Of a DNA stretch of 64,000 nt, positions 41,431 to 50,762 are shown in pieces. A program made the translations under genes and the position numbers. How positions within the stretch are numbered: the stretch's first letter is position 1; each line of letters begins with the position of its first letter. Source of the DNA: Cytophagales bacterium (GTDB lineage Bacteria > Bacteroidota > Bacteroidia > Cytophagales > Thermoflexibacteraceae). Where the stretch lies: positions 248,001 to 312,000 of the forward strand of contig JAAFKA010000002.1 of NCBI GenBank assembly GCA_013299115.1, given 5' to 3'. The notes beneath the pieces are model-generated. The model was not told the DNA's origin. It did not search any database and saw only the letters and a list, made by a program, of their open reading frames with translations.

Positions 41431-42609
41431 TTACTTCAACATTTTTTGTGCAAATAACATATCATTGGCTATGTTTAGCACATCTTGCATGACTTCGGCT
41501 GCTGTTTTTTCAGAGTCTATGTATTGATTTAGAGATTTAAACCTGTCTTGCGATACATAACGCATCGTTTTTTCGTCCCAGTTTGCCAGCAATTCGTCAT
41601 ACACTTTTTTGGCATCGCCATCAGTGCAAACAATGGGAATAATAGGCACTTGTTCTTGTTTGGCATATTGGTAGGTTTCGTAAGTTCCGCCCACACCCCC
41701 AATCAAAATGACAATAGCTGCTTTTTCCAAACAAGCCAACCATTCGTCTGCTCCTGCCTTAACGGTTTGGATTTTGCCTCCCTTAAATTCAGGAGTTTTG
41801 CCTTCGGGGACTACTTGCAATAATTTAGCTGAAAGTGCTTCTCTACGTTGGGCTTGTACTTGGGCAAAACTTTCTGCCACCACATAATCTACGCCCTGCC
41901 AACCACCAGAAATAAGGTTATAATTGTAGTCGCCAATTAACTTGCCCAAATGTTTGGCACACCAATAAATAGGCTGGGGTAAGTCGTACCTGCCTGTACC
42001 CACTACGTAAATACTTTGCTCGGTTCGGCTTTTTTCGGCTGCTTGCTGCATTTGGGCGGTGATGCTGCCCACAAAACCCTCTAAATTTGTTTCGGCATCT
42101 ATTGACAATTTATCACTAACAAAAACTATAAAATCGTCTATCGTATCGGCAATTTCTTTAAATTGAGCCACTATTTCGTTTAGAGCAAAGTTTTCCTCTT
42201 TGTCTGTGGTAGAATCAACCATTTTTTTCAATTTGGTGTATTGCTCTTTCCAATATTGAATGTAAGCCAATTTGCCCTCGTGAGCATAAATGGAGGCATC
42301 AGACAAGATAATAGGAAAAATTTGTTGGGCGTATTGCTTGCTGTGTTTCATTATCTCTACGGCTTCGAACATACAATACTCTGACCGCAAATATTTATCA
42401 CTGATGACAATAATCAGGTAATTGCCTCGCCCTATTTCTCGCATAAAATCCTTGATACTGTTGCCCAAGACAAGGTGATTTTTATCTCTGATGAGTTTGT
42501 ATTTTTGCTCTACCAAACGGTTACAAATTTTATCTACCAATACTTCACGTTGTTTGCCTACTTCGGTTTTTTGGTCTTTCCAAGCGTAGGAAATATAAAT
42601 ATTGTTCAT
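41431..42609 (-). CDS. TIR-SLOG fusion protein, candidate NAD-linked defence effector
   Basis: The ATG at 42607-42609 (MNNIYISYAWKD) puts the TIR fold at its usual distance from the N-terminus; an ATG 8 codons upstream is also possible. In the resulting 392 aa, residues 1-140 are a TIR domain with box 1 IYISYAW and the helix SEYCMFEAVE, whose Glu82 matches the NADase Glu of catalytic TIRs. Residues 180-390 form a SLOG/LOG-like Rossmann domain with a glycine loop (ISGGWQGVDYVVAESF) and a second nucleotide motif (ILIGGVGGTYETYQYA). In Thoeris defence a SLOG domain in ThsA senses a signal made by a TIR protein; here both sit in one chain. Convergent with fecCD; no helper gene is visible. Confidence 0.88.
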   Translation of the reverse strand: MNNIYISYAWKDQKTEVGKQREVLVDKICNRLVEQKYKLIRDKNHLVLGNSIKDFMREIGRGNYLIIVISDKYLRSEYCMFEAVEIMKHSKQYAQQIFPIILSDASIYAHEGKLAYIQYWKEQYTKLKKMVDSTTDKEENFALNEIVAQFKEIADTIDDFIVFVSDKLSIDAETNLEGFVGSITAQMQQAAEKSRTEQSIYVVGTGRYDLPQPIYWCAKHLGKLIGDYNYNLISGGWQGVDYVVAESFAQVQAQRREALSAKLLQVVPEGKTPEFKGGKIQTVKAGADEWLACLEKAAIVILIGGVGGTYETYQYAKQEQVPIIPIVCTDGDAKKVYDELLANWDEKTMRYVSQDRFKSLNQYIDSEKTAAEVMQDVLNIANDMLFAQKMLK

Positions 42610-42618
42610 GGTTTTTGG

Positions 42619-42649
42619 TTGGTTTGGTTGCAAAAAAGTTCTACCTTTG
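42619..42649 (+). promoter_or_regulatory. Probable promoter of the GT-C gene
   Basis: TTG at 42619-42621, a 20-nt gap and TACCTTTG at 42642-42649, about 75 bp before the ATG at 42725. It lies just upstream of the divergent TIR-SLOG start. Confidence 0.45.
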
Positions 42650-42724
42650 TAAAATAGAGAAAAGTTTATGAAAAAAGCAATGTGGCACTATCATAAAAAA
42701 ATTAAAAATTAAAAAATTAGCTCA

Positions 42725-44449
42725 ATGACTTCTTCTGCACAACCTTCGGCTAATGCCCTGTTTTATAAAGACAAAGCCTCTGCACAAGCCACCCAAGCCA
42801 AATGGGGAAAATACGGCATTTGGTTAGTGCTTGCCCTCACTTTTCTTGCCTTTGCCAATGCCATAGGCAATGATTTTGTGAATTGGGACGACGATACGTA
42901 TTTGGTAAAAAACCCAGTCATCAAAGATTTGTCTTGGGAAGGTATCAAACGAATATTTACAGTGCCTATTGGCGAATACAATATTTACCGACCTTTGATT
43001 TATTTGGGCTATGCCGTAGAATATGCTTTGTGGGGCTTAAATCCCAAAGGCTACCACCTTACCAGCATTTTGCTGCACTTGGCTTGCGTATTTTTCACTT
43101 TTCGTTTTATCAAATTGCTTACCAATCAGGTGTATGTAGCTCTTTTTACGGCTTTGTTTTTTGCCATTCACCCCATGCGTGTGGAGTCTGTAACGTGGAT
43201 TTTGGCAAGAGTCGACCCGCAATACGGCTTGTTTTTTCTCTTAGGGCTTATCAACTACCTCTATTACCGCAGCAAAGAGCAAAGGAGTTATTTGGTTTAC
43301 GCCTTCATTTGGTTTGCCCTTTCCTTGCTCTCCAAACCTTCGGCAGTTGTGTTCCCTGTGGTTTTGGTTTTGATAGATTATTGGCAACAACGCCAACTAA
43401 CAGCCCGAATGATAATAGAAAAAGTGCCTTTCTTTTTGGCAAGTTTGGCTTTTGGTTTGTTTACTGTCAAAGTGCAAAGTGGTACGGCAGGGGATTTTTC
43501 TCAATTTTTTAGTTTGGTAGATAGATTTTTTATTGTCTGTTATGCCTTGAGTTTCTATATTTATACTTCGCTTGTACCTTATCCTCTGAGTATTTTGAAT
43601 AATTTACCAAATAAAGTTGATGGTTTATTGCCAACTATCTATTATTTTTCTCCTCTTGTGCCTTTATTAGTGGGGGCATTGGTATTTTATTTCAAAAATT
43701 ACAGACGAGAAATTATATTTTGCTTGGCTACTTTTGTTGTTCATTTGGGTTTGGTTATTCAAATTATTCCCTACGGGCAAGCAGTCGTAGCAGACCGTTA
43801 TACTTATTTGCCTCACATCAGTTTGTTTTTGTTGTTGTTTTGGGCAATGCAAGAATGGGGTAAACACAAACCAAACTTACAAGGTTATTTTTATACATTG
43901 ATTGCAGCAACTACGCTGACTTTTATGGGGCTAACTTTTTTCCGCAACCAAATTTGGCGAAATAGCTTTGCTTTGTGGAGTGATGCCATTGCAAAAAACC
44001 CTAACTATTATTTGCCTTATGCAGCCCGAGGAAATTACCATTACGAAAGAGGAAATTATGCGGCTGCCTTACCAGATTTTGAAAAAGCAGTAAGTTTTGA
44101 ACCAAAAAGTAGTTCTGTTTATAGTAATATGGGACTTTATTATTATAACAATCGGCAGTATATGACTGCCTTAAAATATTTTTTGATTGCTATAAAATTT
44201 GCTCATAAAGACGGTGAAGTTTTTTATAATTTGGGCAACACCTATTATATGTTGCAAGACTACGCCCAAGCCGTAAAAGCCTACGACAAAGCTATTTTGC
44301 TAATACCCACACACCCGATGGCACACCAATACAGAGGTTTATGTCATCTGGCAATGCAAAATGCCACGCAAGGCTGTGCAGACCTCCAAAAAGCTGCCGA
44401 TTTGGGCAATGTGGCAGCAGCCGAAAATAAAAAACAGTTTTGTAAGTAG
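42725..44449 (+). CDS. GT-C-fold membrane glycosyltransferase with C-terminal TPRs (TMTC-like)
   Basis: A 574-aa polytopic protein. After a short cytosolic start, about ten to eleven hydrophobic helices follow (from about residue 30 to 430). The first outer loop carries an acidic catalytic-type motif (NDFVNWDDDTYLVKNPVI) and the next HPMRVESVTWILARVDPQYG, both typical of TMTC/PMT-like enzymes. Residues about 440-560 contain three TPRs (PYAARGNYHYERGNYAAALPDFEKA and so on). Such enzymes transfer sugars from a polyprenyl-phosphate donor to proteins or glycans outside the cytoplasm. The GT2 gene at 45159 could make that donor. Specificity is unknown. Confidence 0.82.
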   Translation: MTSSAQPSANALFYKDKASAQATQAKWGKYGIWLVLALTFLAFANAIGNDFVNWDDDTYLVKNPVIKDLSWEGIKRIFTVPIGEYNIYRPLIYLGYAVEYALWGLNPKGYHLTSILLHLACVFFTFRFIKLLTNQVYVALFTALFFAIHPMRVESVTWILARVDPQYGLFFLLGLINYLYYRSKEQRSYLVYAFIWFALSLLSKPSAVVFPVVLVLIDYWQQRQLTARMIIEKVPFFLASLAFGLFTVKVQSGTAGDFSQFFSLVDRFFIVCYALSFYIYTSLVPYPLSILNNLPNKVDGLLPTIYYFSPLVPLLVGALVFYFKNYRREIIFCLATFVVHLGLVIQIIPYGQAVVADRYTYLPHISLFLLLFWAMQEWGKHKPNLQGYFYTLIAATTLTFMGLTFFRNQIWRNSFALWSDAIAKNPNYYLPYAARGNYHYERGNYAAALPDFEKAVSFEPKSSSVYSNMGLYYYNNRQYMTALKYFLIAIKFAHKDGEVFYNLGNTYYMLQDYAQAVKAYDKAILLIPTHPMAHQYRGLCHLAMQNATQGCADLQKAADLGNVAAAENKKQFCK

Positions 44450-44502
44450 TTGTAAATATAGAGTTTAATCTGTTTTTAATTGTTGTAACCCTATTAGTTC
44501 AA

Positions 44503-45105
44503 ATGTTTTTATACTGTTTTTGTTTAGTATTACTCCATCTTTGCTCTTACCAACCCAGTAGGTGGCAGCCAGCAAAAGATGATGACGGCATTGTGATTAT
44601 GCACCGCCCTTACCAAAATACATCTTTTAGAGAAGTGCGAGGGGTTATGTATGTGAAAAACAGTCCACAAAGTCTGCTGGCATTGATTAAAGATGCAGAA
44701 GCAGGCACAGCCTGGATAAACAGAATGAGTGTTTTCCAGACCCTTCAAATCGTATCGGCGCAAGAATGGTACACCTATGGCGAATTAGCCATACCTTTTC
44801 CATTCCAAAACCGCGATTTAATTAGTCAAAATATAGTAATCATCACACCACAATATACCAAAGTCAGCATAACTTCTGTACCCAATTACTTGCCCGAAAA
44901 AGCAAACAAAGTCCGTATTAAAAAATCGGAAGGGTTTTGGCAGTTTACCCCACAGCCAAATGGCACAACGGAGGTAGCATATCAATTTTATACAGAACCC
45001 AATATTAGTTTGCCACGTTGGTTTACAGAGCCTTTGGTCGTTAGCGGCATTCATAAAACTATGCGTAATCTGCGTGAATATGTAAAGAAAGAAAAGTACA
45101 AATAA
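44503..45105 (+). CDS. START-domain (SRPBCC) lipid-binding-like protein
   Basis: A 200-aa protein with a short N-terminal hydrophobic stretch (MFLYCFCLVLLHLC), possibly a signal peptide. The remainder is a START-like fold: DGIVIMHRPYQNTSFREVRGVMYVKNSPQSLLALIKD, then WYTYGELAIPFPFQNRDLISQNIV, a typical beta-sheet and helix pattern. START domains hold a hydrophobic ligand such as a lipid or sterol. No residue defines the ligand here. It starts 53 bp after the GT-C gene and is followed by the GT2 gene, all on the plus strand, so a co-transcribed membrane-lipid or glycan group is plausible. Confidence 0.8.
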   Translation: MFLYCFCLVLLHLCSYQPSRWQPAKDDDGIVIMHRPYQNTSFREVRGVMYVKNSPQSLLALIKDAEAGTAWINRMSVFQTLQIVSAQEWYTYGELAIPFPFQNRDLISQNIVIITPQYTKVSITSVPNYLPEKANKVRIKKSEGFWQFTPQPNGTTEVAYQFYTEPNISLPRWFTEPLVVSGIHKTMRNLREYVKKEKYK

Positions 45106-45158
45106 TTTATTAAGTACCCAACAAAGTATGTATTTTTGCTACTGAATTATTTTCTTCC

Positions 45159-46121
45159 ATGCAACCAACCTTAGACGTTTCTGTTGTTATACCCTTGTTT
45201 AACGAGGAGGAATCACTGCCCGAATTACACGAGTGGTTAGTACGTGTACTTTCTGCCCATCAATTTAGTTACGAAATTATTATGGTCGACGATGGCAGCA
45301 AAGACTCTTCGTGGCAAGTCATCAAGCAGTTAGCCTCCCAAAATTCCTGTGTGAAAGGTATTAGTTTTACTCGCAATTATGGCAAATCTGCTGCTTTGCA
45401 TACGGGTTTTCAGGCTGTCAATGGCAAAGTGGTTATTACGATGGATGCAGACCTGCAAGATAGTCCCGATGAAATTCCTGAATTATATCGGTTAATTACA
45501 GACGAAAACTTCGATTTGGTGTCGGGCTGGAAGAAAAAACGACATGACCCTTTGTCTAAAACTTTGCCAACTAAACTTTTTAACTACATGACTCGACTGT
45601 TTTCGGGTATTTATCTCCACGATTTTAATTGTGGGTTGAAAGCCTACAAATATAAAGTGGTAAAAAATATAGAGGTTTATGGCGAAATGCACCGCTATAT
45701 TCCTGTCATAGCCAAATGGAATGGTTTTGGTAAAATAGGCGAAAAAGTGGTAGAACATAGGGCAAGAAAATATGGGACAACCAAATTTGGTTTAGAAAGA
45801 TTTGTCAATGGTTTTTTAGATTTACTTTCTATTACCTTTGTAACAAGATTTAAAAAACGACCTATGCACTTTTTTGGGAGTATGGGCATTTTGTCGTTTT
45901 TGGCAGGTTTTATGATAACTTGCGGACTAATTGCCGAAAAAATGTACAAAGCTGCTCATCAGTTGCACCTGCGAGATGTAACGGCACAACCTTTATTTTT
46001 CTTGGCTTTGGTTGCCCTTATCATTGGTACTCAACTATTCTTGGCGGGCTTTTTGGCTGAAATGATTTCGCTAAATTCGCCTAAACGGAATGATTATTTG
46101 ATAGAAGAAAAAACTTACTAA
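45159..46121 (+). CDS. Family 2 glycosyltransferase, polyprenyl-phosphate sugar synthase-like (DPM1/ArnC type)
   Basis: A 320-aa protein with a GT-A domain starting VSVVIPLFNEEESL, nucleotide-sugar motif VDDGSKDSS, the metal-binding DxD in TMDADLQDSP and the acceptor-loop HRYIPVIAKWNGF. Two C-terminal TM helices (about 235-255 and 270-300) anchor it to the membrane, as in enzymes that charge polyprenyl phosphate with a sugar at the inner face. That product could feed the GT-C transferase 2.4 kb upstream. The exact sugar is not deducible. It lies 53 bp after the START-domain gene and 93 bp before crtI. Confidence 0.9.
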   Translation: MQPTLDVSVVIPLFNEEESLPELHEWLVRVLSAHQFSYEIIMVDDGSKDSSWQVIKQLASQNSCVKGISFTRNYGKSAALHTGFQAVNGKVVITMDADLQDSPDEIPELYRLITDENFDLVSGWKKKRHDPLSKTLPTKLFNYMTRLFSGIYLHDFNCGLKAYKYKVVKNIEVYGEMHRYIPVIAKWNGFGKIGEKVVEHRARKYGTTKFGLERFVNGFLDLLSITFVTRFKKRPMHFFGSMGILSFLAGFMITCGLIAEKMYKAAHQLHLRDVTAQPLFFLALVALIIGTQLFLAGFLAEMISLNSPKRNDYLIEEKTY

Positions 46122-46214
46122 TAAGTATTAAATCAAAATCTAACTAAAAATAAAATTGCTTTTCAAGATTTAATCTTCAAATTATAGACTTACAACGACA
46201 CATCTTTTCCATTC

Positions 46215-47702
46215 ATGAGCAACCAAAATAAAAAAATTATCGTCATCGGGGCAGGTTTTGCAGGTTTGTCCGCCGCCACCACCTTAGCCAGCGAAGGCTT
46301 TGACGTACAAATCATAGAGAAAAACGAGATGGCAGGGGGCAGAGCCAGAGTCTTTTCGGCACAAGGCTTTACGTTTGACATGGGTCCCAGTTGGTACTGG
46401 ATGCCCGATATTTTTGATAAATATTTTGCTCATTTTGGTAAAAAAACCTCCGATTATTACCAATTAGTTCGTTTGTCCCCGTCTTATACAGTAGTTTTTG
46501 GCGAAAATGATTTTGTGGATATTCCTGAAAATATGGCTGCTTTACGCCAATTATTTGAAAGTTATGAAGCTGGAAGTGCTGCCCGTTTAGACAAGTTTTT
46601 GGCACAAGCCGAGTACAAATACAGAGTCGGTATAGACGAATTTGTAAACAAACCCAGTCTTTCTATCTTGGAGTTTTTACAACCCAACTATCTATTTGAT
46701 GCTTTGCGTTTGCAAATATTTCAATCTTTTCATACACACGCAAGAAAATTCTTTTCTCACCCCAAGTTGTTGAAAATAGTAGAGTTTCCTGTCTTGTTTT
46801 TGGGTGCTGTGCCTCAAAACACACCTGCTATGTATAGCCTGATGAACTATGCAGACATGGCATTAGGCACATGGTATCCAATGGGTGGTATGCACGAGAT
46901 AGTGCGGGCAATGGTCAAGTTGGCTGAGGAAAAAGGAGTGAAATTTCATTATAATCAGGCAGTTAGCAAAATAGAGTTTAGTGGCAAAACAGCCAAAAGA
47001 GTAATCACTTCGGAGCAGACCTTTGAGGCAGATGCAGTGATTGGCGGGGCAGACTATCACCACATAGAGCAGCAGATTCTACCTGCGGAGTTTCAGACTT
47101 ACGACAAAGCCTATTGGGACAGTCGAGTCATGGCACCTTCTTCTCTAATTTTTTATTTGGGAATTAATAAAAAATTACAAAACTTACATCATCACAATTT
47201 GTTTTTTGACGAGGATTTTGCTTTGCACGCAGAAGAAATTTATAGCCAACCGCAATGGCCTTCTAAACCTTTGTTTTATGTTTCTGCCCCTTCGCAGACC
47301 GATGCCAGCGTAGCCCCCGAAGGTTGCGAAAACCTGTTTGTGTTAATACCTGTTGCCCCCAATATTCAAGATACGGAGGAAATCAGGGAACATTATTACA
47401 AGGTGGTAATGGACAGATTGGAAAAACTTACGCAGCAATCCATTCGTCCTCATGTGATTTATAAACGGAGCTATGCCCACAAAGATTTTATTTCAGATTA
47501 TAATTCGTTTAAGGGCAATGCTTACGGCTTGGCAAATACGCTAAGACAGACGGCTATTTTGAAACCTACACTTAAAAATAAAAAAACAACTAACCTCTAC
47601 TTTACAGGGCAACTAACTGTACCAGGTCCTGGTGTACCTCCTTCTTTAATTTCAGGGCAAGTGGTGGCAAAAGAGGTGAAGAATATGTTGGAGAAAAGTT
47701 AA
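46215..47702 (+). CDS. crtI: Phytoene desaturase / CrtI-like carotenoid oxidoreductase
   Basis: A 495-aa FAD enzyme. The dinucleotide-binding motif IVIGAGFAGLSAATTLA opens the protein and continues with IIEKNEMAGGRARVFS; family landmarks DMGPSWYWMPD and the closing NLYFTGQLTVPGPGVPPSLISGQ are intact. Members of this group desaturate phytoene or modify carotenoids, giving the yellow-to-orange pigment of many Bacteroidota. Whether it is crtI or a related carotenoid desaturase/ketolase cannot be settled without the rest of the pathway; phytoene synthase (crtB) is absent here. The start ATG leaves a normal N-terminus. Confidence 0.87.
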   Translation: MSNQNKKIIVIGAGFAGLSAATTLASEGFDVQIIEKNEMAGGRARVFSAQGFTFDMGPSWYWMPDIFDKYFAHFGKKTSDYYQLVRLSPSYTVVFGENDFVDIPENMAALRQLFESYEAGSAARLDKFLAQAEYKYRVGIDEFVNKPSLSILEFLQPNYLFDALRLQIFQSFHTHARKFFSHPKLLKIVEFPVLFLGAVPQNTPAMYSLMNYADMALGTWYPMGGMHEIVRAMVKLAEEKGVKFHYNQAVSKIEFSGKTAKRVITSEQTFEADAVIGGADYHHIEQQILPAEFQTYDKAYWDSRVMAPSSLIFYLGINKKLQNLHHHNLFFDEDFALHAEEIYSQPQWPSKPLFYVSAPSQTDASVAPEGCENLFVLIPVAPNIQDTEEIREHYYKVVMDRLEKLTQQSIRPHVIYKRSYAHKDFISDYNSFKGNAYGLANTLRQTAILKPTLKNKKTTNLYFTGQLTVPGPGVPPSLISGQVVAKEVKNMLEKS

Positions 47703-47735
47703 ACAAAAAAATATGCTTTCAGTTTCCTGAAAGCA
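47702..47735 (-). terminator. Intrinsic terminator of the cold-shock gene
   Basis: On the minus strand, the perfect 9-bp stem TGCTTTCAG/CTGAAAGCA (47714-47722 with 47727-47735) is followed by TATTTTTTTGTTT. It lies 47 bp past the csp stop and may also affect crtI from the other strand. Confidence 0.75.
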
Positions 47736-47781
47736 CATCAGTTTTGTAAGGAGAAAAAAGTATTTCAGAAGCTACAACAGC

Positions 47782-47979
47782 TTAGATTTTCGATACATTA
47801 ACTGCATTCAAACCTTTTTTACCTGTTTTCAATTCGAAAGACACATTGTCATTTTCCATTAATCTTACTCCATTAGTAATAGAACTAATGTGAACGAAGA
47901 TGTCTTTTTTAGAATCGTCATCAACGATGAATCCAAAACCTTTAGACTCATTAAAAAACTTTACTTTACCAGTTTTCAT
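47782..47979 (-). CDS. Cold-shock domain protein (CspA family)
   Basis: A 65-aa single-domain nucleic-acid-binding protein. RNP1 reads SKGFGFIVDD and RNP2 reads DIFVHISSI, the two single-stranded RNA/DNA contact motifs. Such proteins melt RNA structure, often after cold or in stationary phase. The C-terminal VSFELKTGKKGLNAVNV is typical. It is monocistronic, with a terminator at 47702-47735 and a long leader in the divergent gap toward sdhC. Paralogue-specific function is not deducible. Confidence 0.95.
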   Translation of the reverse strand: MKTGKVKFFNESKGFGFIVDDDSKKDIFVHISSITNGVRLMENDNVSFELKTGKKGLNAVNVSKI

Positions 47980-48343
47980 TAAAAGAAGAAATTAGAATTT
48001 AATAAATTTGTTTTCAATAGGTAGAAGTAAAGCATTGATTTGTTTGCAGAATTTGTTTGCAGACTTATTTACAAAAACTTTTTACTCTACTATTTGCGTG
48101 TAAAGGTAAGCAACTTAAATGAAAGTGCCTAATCTTTTTGGAAATTTAATTTAAAAAATGTGAAAATAATTTTATGACCTTACAAACTTGGGCAGTTAGG
48201 AAGGCTATAAGCTAAATTCTTTGCTCTTTTTTTGTAACTTATTTGCGAGTAAACAAAATTACACAAAATTTTGTTTTACTTTTGGTTTGAAAATTCAAAT
48301 TATTACTAACTTTCGCCATTCAAAACACAAACGAAAAAAATCT
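47980..48343. other. Divergent regulatory gap between csp and sdhC
   Basis: This 364-bp gene-free stretch must hold the csp leader/promoter (minus) and the sdhC promoter (plus). It includes repeated TTTGTTTGCAGA-like words near 48038-48065. Near 48250-48279, GTAAACAAAATTACAC...TTTTGTTTTAC resembles the operator palindromes at 39350 and 39599 but is interrupted. A TACTTTTG -7-like box lies at 48277-48284 without a -33. Nothing else is seen. Confidence 0.45.
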
Positions 48344-49024
48344 ATGGAATGGGTAACACAAACACTCAGCAGTACAATAGGACGTAAAGTCATCATGGCA
48401 TTGACAGGACTATTTATGTGTACGTTTTTGGTCGTACACTTAATAGGCAATTTGCAACTCCTGAAAGATGATGCAGGTCAGGCTTTCAATATTTATGCAG
48501 CCTTTATGACCTCCAATCCGCTAATCAAAATCATTTCTTACGGCAACTATGCTATCATTTTGTTGCACGTTTTTGATGGCTTGTTTCTTACGCTGCACAA
48601 CCGCAAGGCAAGACCTGTGCAGTATGCTTATGCCCAACCTAAAGTAGGAGCTACTTGGTCTTCCAGAAATATGGGCATTTTGGGTACTTTGATTTTAGTT
48701 TTTATTGTAATACACATGAAAAATTTTTGGTATGAAATGCACTTTGGTTCTCTGCCTATGGCAACTTATGAGGGCAAAGCATACAAAGATTTATACCAAA
48801 TTGTAATTTTTGCTTTCCAAAACCCTGTTTATGTAGTATTTTATGTGGCTTCTATGGTAGCTATTGGTTTCCACTTAATACACGGTTTTGCAAGTGCTTT
48901 CCAATCTTTAGGTTTACACCACAGCAAATACAACCAATTTATCAAATTAGTAGGTTTAGTTTTTGCTACCCTCATTCCTTTCTTGTATGCTGTCATACCT
49001 GTTTATGCAATGGTCGTAAAATAA
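48344..49024 (+). CDS. sdhC: Succinate dehydrogenase/fumarate reductase cytochrome b subunit
   Basis: The ATG at 48344 (MEWVTQTLSSTIGRKVIMALTG) gives the 226-aa Bacteroidota-type cytochrome b subunit; 41 more upstream codons are leader. Five hydrophobic helices are visible, with His residues suited to haem binding (VVHLIGNLQ, LLHVFDGL, VIHMKNFW, FHLIHGFASAFQ). In complex II it anchors the flavoprotein and iron-sulfur subunits and passes electrons to or from menaquinone. The sdhA and sdhB genes, which normally follow directly in this phylum, are absent; a TPR gene follows instead. Confidence 0.93.
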   Translation: MEWVTQTLSSTIGRKVIMALTGLFMCTFLVVHLIGNLQLLKDDAGQAFNIYAAFMTSNPLIKIISYGNYAIILLHVFDGLFLTLHNRKARPVQYAYAQPKVGATWSSRNMGILGTLILVFIVIHMKNFWYEMHFGSLPMATYEGKAYKDLYQIVIFAFQNPVYVVFYVASMVAIGFHLIHGFASAFQSLGLHHSKYNQFIKLVGLVFATLIPFLYAVIPVYAMVVK

Positions 49025-49120
49025 TGATAGGAAACTTTTTGCAAAAAAATTGTTAAGCAGCTAAAATATGCACCTTATTTGCTTAGCTATTATATATCAT
49101 TCTTAAAATAAATTGTGTCT

Positions 49121-50731
49121 ATGAATAAATGGATTTTGAGTTTTGCACTTTTGCTGATAGTGCAACTGCTACATGGTCAAAGTTGGGCTGAACTCAACAA
49201 ACAAGGCATAGCCCAACTCAAACAAGGTGCTTTTAAAGAGGCTGCCCAAACTTTGGAGAAAGCCTTGACTGCTGCCGAAACACAATTTGGCAACAAACAC
49301 GACAACTATCAGGCTACGCTGATGACTCTGGGCGATGCCTATAATGGGCTAAACACCCACGATAAGGCTCGTAATTGCTACCTGACTTTGTTGCAAATTA
49401 AAAAAGATATTAAAAAAGACAACAACATAGAGTATGCTAATTTGCTCAACCAAATTGCAAGGTCTTATGTAGGGAGCAAAAATTTGATAGACGGCGAAGT
49501 GTATTTTACCGAATGTCTAAATTCACGCAAAAAAATTCAGAAGGAAACTCACCCCGATTATATACGCACTCGCCATGAGTTGGCAGATATGTATAAAAAT
49601 GCGGGCAGATTCGACAAAGCTGAACAAGAGTACCAAGCCATTTTGCAACCCGCAAAAGATATATTGGGCATAAAAAGTGAAGACTACGTAGAAATTCTTA
49701 GTGATGTGGCTGATGTTTCGTTTGGTCGCAAAAAATACGAGAAAGCCGTAGAACAATACGAAACTTTTTTGGCTGCTATCAAAGCTGGGGGCAAAAAACC
49801 TACTGAAATAGCGCAAACTTACACCAACTTGGCAGATGCGTACAGATACACCAAAAACTTTGACAAGGCAGTAGTTTATTACAACGAAGCCCTAACAGCC
49901 ACAGGAGAAAATGACCCCAAATATGTGGAAAGTCTTAACAAAACTATCAAAATTTTTGGTGAGATGTACAAAGGCGAAGACTCCGAAAAATTGTTAGTCA
50001 AAAAAGGAGAGTTGATAAAAAAATCTAAAGGCGAAAAAAGTGTAGAATTTTTGCAAAATGCGGTGGATTTGGGTGATGTCTATTTGGGTATGAAAAAAAA
50101 TGGAGAAGCCGAAAAACAATACCGCAACGCCTTAGAAAGTATGAAAGGCATGGGCAAAGAAAAAGACCCTTTGTATGCTGATATGTTGGACAAAGTGGCA
50201 AAACTCAACTTGGCTGATGGCAAAAAAGATGCTGCCGAAAAGTTATTTTTGGAGGCTATGGCTCAACGCAAGGTGAGCTTGACCGAAAAAAATCCTGAAT
50301 ACACCAAAAGAATGGATAGTTTGGCGGTTTATTATGAGCAAGATGGCAAATTGGAAAAAGCCGACTCGTTGTTTAAAGCAGCAATGGAAATTCGCAAAAA
50401 AGTACCCGGTGTACGTTCTCCTGATTATGCTTCTTCGCTGAATAATATTGGCAAGTTGCTCATCAAAAAAGACAAATTTGCAGAAGGCGAAACTTTAATG
50501 AAACAAGCCTCGCAAATTTATATGACTTACTACGGAGGCAGAAGTGTTGAATATACCAAAAATCAACACGAAATGGCAGACCTTTATTACAAGGCAAAAA
50601 ATTATACAGAGGCAATGAAAATGTACCGTAAAGTATTGGAATTGCGTAAACCTTTGGGAGAAAGCAACCCTGAATACCAAGCCGTACAACAACAAATTAA
50701 CTTGCTTACAGAAGAAATGAATAAAAAATAA
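49121..50731 (+). CDS. Secreted TPR-repeat protein (kinesin-light-chain-like)
   Basis: The ATG at 49121 (MNKWILSFALLLIVQLLHGQ), which gives a signal peptide, is preferred to a GTG two codons earlier. The 536-aa protein then consists almost entirely of about eleven TPRs of roughly 42 residues, each with a paired-helix pattern (QATLMTLGDAYNGLNTHDKARNCY; EYTKNQHEMADLYYKAKNYTEAMKMY), similar to kinesin light chain-type arrays. No enzyme domain is present, in contrast to the TPR-phosphatases elsewhere in the window. It is likely a periplasmic scaffold. A clear terminator follows at 50763-50796. Confidence 0.85.
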   Translation: MNKWILSFALLLIVQLLHGQSWAELNKQGIAQLKQGAFKEAAQTLEKALTAAETQFGNKHDNYQATLMTLGDAYNGLNTHDKARNCYLTLLQIKKDIKKDNNIEYANLLNQIARSYVGSKNLIDGEVYFTECLNSRKKIQKETHPDYIRTRHELADMYKNAGRFDKAEQEYQAILQPAKDILGIKSEDYVEILSDVADVSFGRKKYEKAVEQYETFLAAIKAGGKKPTEIAQTYTNLADAYRYTKNFDKAVVYYNEALTATGENDPKYVESLNKTIKIFGEMYKGEDSEKLLVKKGELIKKSKGEKSVEFLQNAVDLGDVYLGMKKNGEAEKQYRNALESMKGMGKEKDPLYADMLDKVAKLNLADGKKDAAEKLFLEAMAQRKVSLTEKNPEYTKRMDSLAVYYEQDGKLEKADSLFKAAMEIRKKVPGVRSPDYASSLNNIGKLLIKKDKFAEGETLMKQASQIYMTYYGGRSVEYTKNQHEMADLYYKAKNYTEAMKMYRKVLELRKPLGESNPEYQAVQQQINLLTEEMNKK

Positions 50732-50762
50732 AATAAAATAAAGTAGTTGCAAAAATAGCATA

